Assembly (NCBI GenBank): GCA_907164885.2
Contig: OU015495.1
Span: 104,703,122 to 104,767,121 of the forward strand
Direction: 5' to 3'
Length of the DNA stretch: 64,000 bases
Source: Dolomedes plantarius
Lineage: Eukaryota > Arthropoda > Arachnida > Araneae > Dolomedidae
Below, in pieces: positions 56,074-64,000 of this stretch. The notes beneath the pieces were generated by a model, which was given only the letters and a program-made list of their open reading frames with translations, was not told where the DNA came from and ran no database searches. The position numbers and the translations under genes were made by a program. How positions within the stretch are numbered: the first letter of the stretch is position 1; each line of letters begins with the position of its first letter.

Positions 56074-57634
56074 ATCAACATCTGTTGAGCAGAAACAGAT
56101 TGCTGCTTTATTCACTCCTTGCCAAAACAAAGATATAACATCAACGGAATGTAACATGGACCGGCCAATTTTTTCAAAAGATATCGCGCTTTGAAAACTA
56201 TATTATGTCAAGGTAGATTAATTTTTTTAATCGATGATGAAATGACAATATGTAAGTAACTTTTCTTAATAATTATGCATGACAAACTATGTTTATAATT
56301 ATGCAGTTGAAGAGAGGAAATATTGAAATATTACTCGAGTTCGAAGGGTTAAACTATAAAGACGTCATTTTTATACATTAATATTTTTAATACAACCTCC
56401 GCTTGTACACCTGGGTGGTGCCTATACCACCCAGGTTTAGATTAACATTAAGAGAAAGATAGCAAATTTCGGCTTTCGATGATAATTTTCAGTTTTGTAG
56501 TTCTTTTCTGGCATATATAAAGTAAAAGCCGAACAGATGGAACGGCACCAACCATTTAGAGCATGAAAAAAATATCTAGATGGAGACAAGATTCCTACAA
56601 TTATGCAATCTTGTGACGCGTAAAGGAAACGAGCTAACGAAATGTGTCAGTGTAACTTACAGGTGATTGAGGAGGCGCTTTTAGAATGGTATGAGCTGAT
56701 TTCGTAATACGATAGCAAAAGATATTTCAGCTCGCATTTCTTTGAATTTTTCAAAGCCTCTCTTGCTTTTTGTAACAGAGAAACTATTTTAAGAGCTCTT
56801 TTTCTTAATTAGGAGATCAGATGAACTTTACTATGCGGATGTAGTATAAGCAATACATACTCATGTAAATACATACATATTCGCTTGCGACGTATCTACA
56901 GAATAAAATATTTTTGGGAAACTTTTCATATCCAGAGATATCCTTTATGTACAAAACAACTGCCTTGTAAAAGTTAAAAATATAGATTTTTATTTCATAT
57001 AATGCGACTAGTCCTTTTTCAATTCCTCTATTAGCCAGAGAAACCTTATAAGAATGAAAATATCACTGTTTCTCCGTTGCTTTAATATCCCATAAACTAG
57101 AACAAATATAACACGTAGGATGTTGATAGGATCTTGCAACACTTCGCCATTTCTCATTGTCGTCTAGATACTTTTCAAAAGATGAAATCTCCTGAAAGTT
57201 TTCAGACAGACTGCCACATATGTTGAGAAATACTTTCCCTAAGATGTTGATTTAGCGCAAAATTCTGAGACTAGAATTCGAGTTATGGAGTGAAAAACTT
57301 TTTTTGGTAATAATATATAAGAAATTTATTACCATGATACAATCAAAGTAAACACTGTGATGCCAAATAGGGAATTTAATAAGGGGTCATGGCTAATAAG
57401 CACATTGAATTTAGACCGATTTAAATTGCTTAAAAAACTTTTCATAGATCGGAAATGACATTATGCGTTTAAATTCACTCGTGCTGTCATTAGTAAAATT
57501 TTTGCTGTAACCGCTAACTACTTGAAGAAATTTTCATAAATAAGCCATTGACAGGACAGAAATTGAAATATTTTATGTGAAATATGGATTTACGACTGAT
57601 TCACTTTTCAATGTGTTCATTTTTATATACTTAA
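56074..57634. other. Mostly unassigned sequence
   Basis: Contains the perfect hairpin at 56409-56436 and a protein-like minus-strand frame near 57060-57250 described as a finding. No element ends recognised. Confidence 0.5.
56409..56436. repeat. Perfect 11-bp stem-loop
   Basis: ACCTGGGTGGT, then a 6-base loop GCCTAT, then ACCACCCAGGT. The stem is GC-rich in an AT-rich neighbourhood and has no T-run after it. Confidence 0.9.
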
Positions 57635-58353
57635 GGGGACAGTGGACCTTCAAACCTATCTTTTTTCTTGTTTTGAATGGATTTGCTTGAAATTTGAATA
57701 TGTGATTAGTACCATAGATATGTAAAAGTGGTTAAAATTTAATGATGAAATATTAATAATTTATGAATTATTAATTATATCAAAATTGGCCTAATTAAAA
57801 ATGTTCCATGCACATTTATTTTGCATATAATGCGGTAATTTTTATTTACAGGATACCTTATAGAACTAACAATGAAATTTATTGCTTATTTTAAGCATTA
57901 ATTAAAAAATATAAAGAGAAAAAAATAATAGTGAAAACACCCTTTTTATTACGCAAAATACCTATAAATCATCTGTTCAAGTGCAAAATTTAGAAATTCT
58001 GAGCTACGAAGCATAATTATATACAATGAGATTTCTTTCATATACAGTTAAGTATATGAAACTTACATTTCAAAGCAATACGATAATTAGAAATGCGCCT
58101 GGAGCAGTTTGAATATTCGTATGACATGAAAATTTTTATTTCGAGAAAAACACATTTAAATTTATTGCTATTAGTAACCACATAATATCTAAATTAAATA
58201 CAAATGCCTATAACTAGGAAAGTCATCACATAAATTAAAAATTAAAAATTATTTTTGCAACACATTCCTACTCGTCCGTATTTTCACGATTCAATAAAAT
58301 AAAAAAATCGAATTTTTGGACAAATTTCACAATTTTAAAAGCCCACTGTCCCC
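57635..58353 (-). mobile_element. TTAA-flanked MITE, family M1 (copy 2)
   Basis: GGGGACAGTGGACCTTCAAA at the left and CCCACTGTCCCC at the right, between TTAA (57631-57634) and TTAA (58354-58357). It aligns as reverse complement with 47646-48365, length 719 bp against 720. Confidence 0.87.
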
Positions 58354-58585
58354 TTAAGGAGGAGGTACCTCTTTATAAATATCTGCATAAGTTTGTAGAT
58401 GGCACAAGAATTTTCTGGCAACAACAAGGTCTGTGCGTCATCGAAGGACACTTGTTTCTAATGCTTCTTGCGGGAGAAATTAGGCAACGTTACGGCAGAG
58501 GCACAAGGAAATCGACTTGAAGTGAAACTGAAGTGCGCCTCGTGAAATCGTATCATACAAAAATCTAAAATCATTAGGAATTTAC

Positions 58586-58660
58586 CTCAGCCAACTTGCT
58601 TGAGCCACGCTCCAGAATAACAGCAACGAAAGTATAAGTTGTGTCACGTGTGGCAGGAAC
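58586..58660 (-). CDS. Candidate exon (weak)
   Basis: On the minus strand 75 bp (25 codons, no stop) lie between CTGTTATCAG| and GAG|GTAAAT. They read VPATRDTTYTFVAVILERGS, then SKLAE. GC content is higher than the surroundings and the strand is that of the ankyrin gene, so it could be an upstream exon. The domain is not recognised. A SINE inserted about 30 bp upstream of the acceptor. Chance cannot be excluded for so short a frame. Confidence 0.35.
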
Positions 58661-58692
58661 CTGATAACAGATTGGAGATCTGCAGGATTATC

Positions 58693-58840
58693 AGTTTGGT
58701 TTGGTTTGGAGCGCTACGGTCACTTTTTTTTCTACACGAGGGCTGGTTAGACCGACGAACGGCCACAAACGTCCATGCCAAGAGTGGGACTTGAACCCGC
58801 AGACTTTGGTGCGGAATGCGATGCCTTAGCCATCGTCCAG
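58693..58840 (-). mobile_element. tRNA-derived SINE, family C (copy 2), young insertion
   Basis: On the minus strand the head has TGGCTAAGGCATCGC (A-box region) and GCGGGTTCAAGTCCCAC (B-box region). CTTGGCATGG and a short body follow, and the tail is CTCCAAACCAAACC. A perfect 13-bp duplication CTGCAGGATTATC flanks it (58680-58692, 58841-58853). Confidence 0.93.
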
Positions 58841-58853
58841 CTGCAGGATTATC

Positions 58854-60074
58854 GGAATGTAGTTCTATTAATTGAGTTGAGACTCCCAAGTGTTACTACA
58901 TTTAGAGGTAATAACAACTGTTAATCTGTCGATATTTACCTCCTATAGGTATTAAAAGTTGCAGAAACCTTAAAAGTTGAAATATACTGTATCTAAACCG
59001 ATATCACAGTCGCTTTTTAACAAAGTCTTTGTCAAATTTGATTCCTAAACATTGCTGATAATATTTACTGAACAAAGGGTGTTTAATAAGAAACAACATA
59101 TAGATCCTGATGAAAGACGACAATGGGAAAATATACGGATAAAATATGTAAAGTTAGTTTGTTGTATCTAGCTCTTAAAGTTGAATGTTTGTGAAATTTT
59201 GAATTTGTTATTGGTCGAAAGGCTTAGTACTTGGTTTATCGTTAAAGGTAAAACAGAAATAAATTTTCAGTTTTGAGTGGAAGCAAATATATCGCAGATT
59301 ACTCTAATACAGCTGTTTTATTCTTTATGTTCTCAAGATGAACAATGGAGACACATGGAGTGCAAACAAACATATGCTCAGTATATGACTCATAGAATAA
59401 AGACCAAAACACCTGCATACATTCGTTCTAAATTTAACTTTATCCTTTCTATCATCCTGTCGTAGGGCCAGTGGACAAACATTTGTTCAATCGTTGAGCA
59501 AAGAAAGCTTACATGTTGTGTCGATGGGAATATCTATCTAAACGCAAATCTTTACTAACGGCTAATAATATTTAAAATTAGAAAAATCTAATGACAAATT
59601 TGAATCAGGTTTAAACATTAGTTATAATTAATTTCAATTTAAGTAAGTCACTTTTCCACACTATTTTTACTGTGTAGAGAAGAAATTTACGAAGTTTAAA
59701 TTTTATATTTTCCTTCCCTCTCAGTAAAAACTGAAAATTTAAAATATGAAGTTTGCATGACGGCATAATGCATTCTGTATTCGATGCACAAAAATGCTGA
59801 TCTTGTAGGTTGCGAGTACACGCGGAAGAATTTATCTCAATATGACAGAATGACGCAATGTATATGTAGCAGCTGTAGAAATTCCCGATATGACATGAAA
59901 AAAAAAAATAACGTCACATTGAAAAATGTTATTCACGTGAGACATATCTAGCGTAAAAGAAAGCATTTTGACACATTACAAATAACATACCTTTTGAAAA
60001 TATTTATAAAACTTGCTTGTCGGACTCGAATCAAATGGTCTGATATTTTTTCTCGACGGGATTAATTAAATGAA

Positions 60075-60076
<2 letters not shown>
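58854..60076. other. Unassigned sequence
   Basis: No gene or element recognised. Confidence 0.55.

Positions 60077-60163
<87 letters not shown>
60077..60163. repeat. (AT)n microsatellite, long
   Basis: About 43 uninterrupted AT units. Confidence 0.97.
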
Positions 60164-60168
<5 letters not shown>

Positions 60169-60852
60169 CTATTGTATAAGACGGCAATATATCTGACTAT
60201 GATAGCAAGATAAGGTTATATATACTTAAACGTTTTTTTATAATTTCTAGAACAAAGAAAGCGGATGACAACTTTAAAATTAGCATGTGAAGGGAAATAT
60301 TTTTTCCGTGGATAAAACTGGAGATCATTATCTAAAACAAAAATGTAAGAAAAGACAGGAATAGCAAAATTTTCTTTTTAACCCTGTTATATATCCATTT
60401 ATTGGGAAATAGCGTTTTTGATGAAATTCTAATATCAGTATTCTTTCAGTTCATGGACGTTGACCTCATTATTAGAAACACGATCACGGAAACATTAGAT
60501 ATCTCGTTGTTTTATCATGGGGACTAATTAGAGATAGAAGTTTTAAGGAAGCATGCTTCCTTTTATAGAGAGCGTCGCTTTTACATGATATATAATGATT
60601 ACTCGGGTATCGAAGATCGAATCCTAGATCCAAGCAACACAACTTCTTACTATATTCAGTCCGCTAACAATATATATAACATGCCGGCTCAGCCCCGTGG
60701 GAATGGTGACCGGACACCGGCATGCCACAGCGGGGAAGTCGCGGTGAGTGTCCAATAACAGATCTGCTATTCAAATCGGTAAATATAAATTTTATTGAGA
60801 TGCTGCTACATCTTCTTGGGGCAATTGAAAATCCCAGGATCGCTGCATATAT
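60164..60852. other. Unassigned sequence with a GC-rich end
   Basis: 60684-60760 is abruptly GC-rich (CCGGCTCAGCCCCGTGGG and similar), with an inverted CATGCCGG/CCGGCATG pair. It lies just beside the LTR. Identity unknown. Confidence 0.5.
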
Positions 60853-60941
60853 TGTAGCGAACTGAGGTTCGTAGTTTCAACCAGTAGATGAACTAACACA
60901 CCAGATATACATCACTCATTACATAAACAAAACAAATGCAA

Positions 60942-60947
60942 TTTATT
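60942..60947 (-). promoter_or_regulatory. Polyadenylation signal of the LTR
   Basis: AATAAA on the minus strand, about 90 bp before the LTR end. Confidence 0.45.
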
Positions 60948-61424
60948 GAGCAATTTGATGATGATGAGATATGTACACTGCACAGATGTAAGATGAACTT
61001 CGTAAACTTAGGAAATCACACTCGATTTAATATGCGTGGGGCGGAGTAAGAACACAGAAGTCCGCTAGGCTAGCAGAACTGGCTCTGCTTCAATGATGAA
61101 GAAACGGCACTTCGTCCTGATGGGAAAGGGGCTCCCCAATAATAACAACGGCGGTGACCACTGCACGCACCCGGTAACGATGAAAATATTAAATTAAGGA
61201 GAAAGGACTCCTCACTGGAAAATAAGGTAGCAAAGGCTACTTCCACGAAGACTGGTCTCCGACAAATTAGCGGAGTATGTTTACTCCTGCAGGAACTAAA
61301 TCGTCGCTGCAAACAGTCACAAGGGACTCTTGAACCTCTAAGGGCGGCAAACCCGGCTGCTCTTAAACTGGATCCGCTACGTGTCAGGAACAAAAAGACG
61401 CAAGCCACGACTAAGGGGTCCATT

Positions 61425-61435
61425 CTCTTTTATAG
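61425..61435 (-). promoter_or_regulatory. TATA box of the LTR
   Basis: CTATAAAAGAG on the minus strand, in GC-rich context, in the expected orientation for transcription toward lower coordinates. Confidence 0.5.
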
Positions 61436-61936
61436 GAGAGCCTCCACCGGATATTGCATCACTCTCCGGAAAGGTCGAACGATCTAGAACAAGTGAGCAA
61501 CGGAAATGGGTTTCCTGGGGCGATAATGAAATATTTTCCCCGGGTCTAAAGCGGCCGCCTTTTTAGTTTGTCCTCAAAGCCACTTCAAAGAGTCTCAAAG
61601 GGCCGCTTCGGTAAAATGCGAAAGGCACGAGTCCTTTTGTTTAGGCACGCGGCGCCTCCAGGATGCTGCTTAACAACTGATAGTTCATGAATGAAAAGCA
61701 CCTGGAGTCTCCTGTCATTTATAACTGACGTCAACCGGTGTCACCCGGCGGCGATGACTAAATCAAGAAAAATGACCGAGGTCTCCTAACGTTCTGTGGA
61801 ACAAGTCTATCGGATGAACAAAGGGAAAAGTGCCGTCAGCATTTTGCCACCTGAGTTGTCGGGACTCCTTTGATGACTCTCAGGCCGAGATAGAAGAATT
61901 TCTTTTGTTAACGGAGAGGTTGAAATGCAATACTCT

Positions 61937-61940
<4 letters not shown>

Positions 61941-61969
<29 letters not shown>
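61941..61969. repeat. (TA)n microsatellite
   Basis: TA run immediately outside the LTR end, followed by CA/CT-rich simple sequence to about 62000. Confidence 0.95.
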
Positions 61970-61973
<4 letters not shown>

Positions 61974-62077
61974 TGACACACTCTCTCTCACACTCACACA
62001 ATGTATACTTATAAATATATATACACAGTGTGTACTTACGAATGTGTGTAGGAGGATAAGATTGCGTACTGTATACC

Positions 62078-62080
<3 letters not shown>

Positions 62081-62160
<80 letters not shown>

Positions 62161-62161
62161 A
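62081..62161. repeat. Compound (TA)n(GA)n microsatellite
   Basis: About 27 TA units followed by about 14 GA units. Confidence 0.97.
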
Positions 62162-62865
62162 TTATTCACAAAGAACTGAAACATTATCCAACATGCAGGT
62201 GAGGTTTATTAAAATTATAAACGGGTTATGACGGATAAAGTGCCCGCCTAGTGTCATCGTATAATTACATTTGCGTTTCAGTACGGTAAACAAACATCTA
62301 CACGAATAAATGAATTTTTTTATGAAATAAAATATTCATGCTTAAAGGATAGAATTGTTTTTTCTTTGTAGAACTGCAAAACTGTGTCAAATAATCGTGT
62401 ATAATAACGCGACCCAAACGTCAGTCATGAAAATTTCCGCAGGTTCGTTTGTGAGATCCTATTTTCACCCTCCGTGTGTCTGACCTTTCTATGTCCTTGA
62501 AGTAAGGGGCAGATGGAGGGGCGTTAGAAAGCAGGTGGAGTTATGTGACTCCTCTCTTCGTAAACAACGTTTAAAACGAAGGAAGAAATACACTGCGATT
62601 TTTTTCGTTTTGGGTGCTTCGTTTGATTTCGAAGCGTGTGTCTAATGTCTACATTTTAACACGAAACGTGAATGCATTTGTGCTATAATCGGAGATACCT
62701 TATGTAACACCAAGCTGAAACACCTTGCTTTACTTGGTACCTGACGCAAATGCTGATGTTTGTGTTAATTGCCATTCTTTGTTAGATTGACCATATATAG
62801 AAAAATTTCAGAACTTGATAGTTATCTGGAATATCACACACGGGTCTCTAACAAGTTTTTAAATA
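62162..62865. other. Unassigned sequence
   Basis: No gene recognised. Confidence 0.55.
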
Positions 62866-63464
62866 CAGATATTCCTCGACTTACGACCGAGATAGGGACC
62901 GAGACATCAGTCGTAAGTTGATTTGGTCGTAAGTCGAGTTTCAAACAATTTTTTTTGAGCTAACTATTATGTTTCCAATTAATTTTAAAACTATTTAATC
63001 CATCGTATAATCCATGTTATCTTTAATGAATGTACATACATATATTTTTATATGTACATGCACATATTTATATGTATGCATTTATATGTATATATAGTGT
63101 ATATGCACATACATATATTTTTTAAAATATTACATTGTACTTTATTTAGAAGGCATAAATTATTCTTCGCCATCACTACTTATTATGTTAGTACAATCCA
63201 ATGGTTCAGATTCTGCGACAGAAGATACGCTGCAAGTTTTTATTTATTTATTTATTTTTATTTAGTTATTTATTTATTTTTTTATTTTTATTTATTTATT
63301 TTTTTAAATTTCAACAAAGTTATCCAATGTAGTTTTTAAAATTCATGTAATAGATATAGGTATGTACTGGAACAGTAGTTTTGAGAAAAAGATAAAAATA
63401 ATTTAAAAAATAAAATAAAAATTTCCATCGTAAGTGCGAGTGGTCGTAAGCCGAGGAATACCTG
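62866..63464. mobile_element. Pogo/Tigger-like MITE, family T5
   Basis: Ends CAGATATTCCTCGACTTACG and CGTAAGCCGAGGAATACCTG, TA on both sides (62864-62865, 63465-63466), 599 bp. A sub-terminal GTCGTAAGTTGA/GTCGTAAGTCGAG pair is near 62910-62940. It contains a TTTA-rich run at 63238-63305. No coding recognised. Confidence 0.87.
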
Positions 63465-63466
63465 TA

Positions 63467-64000
63467 CCGATCATTTTTGAGATAGTTTTTACGAAGTTTT
63501 TGTTAAAAGGTACTAATAACTCAAGTTTTTTCGTTCCCCTGTGCGACTTTTGCGGCAAAGCTTCATACCCATAACAGAAATAAATTTTTTCCCCGCTGCA
63601 GTTAGGAGTTATCCGATTCCACGACAATTAAATAGTACGTTTGAGCATGTCGCTAGTCTGTTTTTTTTAAAACTTAAATAAAACTAAACAACGGTGGTGA
63701 AAATTATTTCCACAAATATAGCAAAAAAGTTATTAATTAAAGTACCTACCTGTCATGACGTTTACCTGTACGTAAAGAACAGAAAATATTAGATTATAAT
63801 TTTTTTTCAGTAGACTTTAATATTTACGTATAAAACCTCTTTAAATCTAAAAATCTGCATTTAGTATTTTTATGTACATGGTCAAATAGAGCAGAGAAAT
63901 ACTATTAAATTTCCCTAGGCCCAGTTTTTTTACTCTGTTGTCTAACGTAATAAATATTAGCATTACACGCAAATGGCCGATTAATCAATATACGATAACT
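63467..64000. other. Unassigned sequence
   Basis: AT-rich; no feature recognised up to the window end. Confidence 0.55.

Larger units (their letters stand above)
60853..61939 (-). mobile_element. Solo-LTR-like element
   Basis: About 1.09 kb of much higher GC content than the flanks, bounded by TGTAG (60853) and CTACA (61939), the TG...CA form of retroviral-type LTRs. On the minus strand a TATAAAAG box (near 61430) is followed about 480 bp later by AATAAA (near 60944). This is the U3-promoter/R/polyadenylation order of an LTR. No internal gag-pol coding, primer-binding site or second LTR is seen on either side, so it is probably a solo LTR. The 5-bp target duplication is blurred by the AT-rich site. 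Confidence 0.6.

Noticed and set aside
58644..58889. 81-codon minus-strand frame
   Set aside because: It is the translation of the SINE C copy and its flanks.
60684..60852. Internal region or primer-binding site of a full LTR retrotransposon
   Set aside because: No TGG-type primer-binding site next to the LTR and no gag-pol coding; the solo LTR reading is simpler.
61070..61423. 117-codon minus-strand open frame
   Set aside because: Lies inside the LTR-like element downstream of its TATA box; GC-rich non-coding DNA gives long frames by chance.

Overview
This window is eukaryotic, strongly AT-rich, and almost entirely non-coding. There are no operons, no bacterial signals and no complete host gene. 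It carries two well-supported protein-coding exons on the minus strand with canonical GT-AG borders and matching phase, about 24 kb apart, and a dense, nested population of mobile elements. The element mix (Tc1/mariner, pogo/Tigger, hAT, Helitrons carrying an OTU-protease motif, tRNA-derived SINEs, LINE remnants, one LTR), the very long intron and the AT richness fit a large arthropod genome. A chelicerate such as a spider is my guess; that assignment is inference.

Host gene. The exon at 41765-41868 encodes one ankyrin repeat. The exon at 17606-17736 encodes a polar segment that reads on from it in phase, which makes 17737-41764 an intron. An ANKFN1/wide awake-type protein is a possible identity, offered tentatively. 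A weaker third exon candidate on the same strand lies at 58586-58660.

Layout. 1-8.7 kb: a pogo-like MITE, a tRNA-SINE, and a Tc1 element with a decayed DD34E transposase. 8.7-10.9 kb: three Helitrons joined head to tail, each keeping a fragment of an OTU cysteine-protease motif. 11.7-16.7 kb: three hAT MITEs with 8-bp target duplications, a dispersed repeat present twice with a tRNA-like end, a second Helitron family and a pogo MITE. 17.7-41.8 kb (intron): two pogo copies with transposase C-termini, an old Tc1 relic, a 161-bp tandem repeat, a mariner of DD41D spacing, a foldback mariner derivative, a large inverted repeat, more hAT elements, and a LINE tail split by a pogo element. 42-50 kb: a fourth Helitron split by a hAT MITE, and TTAA-flanked MITEs. 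50-58 kb: a mariner relic with about 100-bp inverted termini, a back-to-back chain of SINE, pogo, Tigger and Helitron, and a LINE fragment. 58-64 kb: a SINE with a perfect 13-bp target duplication, an LTR with TATA box and polyadenylation signal, microsatellites and a last pogo MITE.

Most notable: the tandem OTU-Helitron array (with a fourth copy 31 kb away); a ~415-bp block inserted both in one of those Helitrons and in an unrelated mariner derivative; at least six pogo/Tigger-like terminal-repeat families, of which three retain an apparent transposase C-terminal remnant; and SINEs with different tRNA heads that share one tail. All alignments were made by eye, so boundaries are approximate to a few bases unless a target duplication fixes them.
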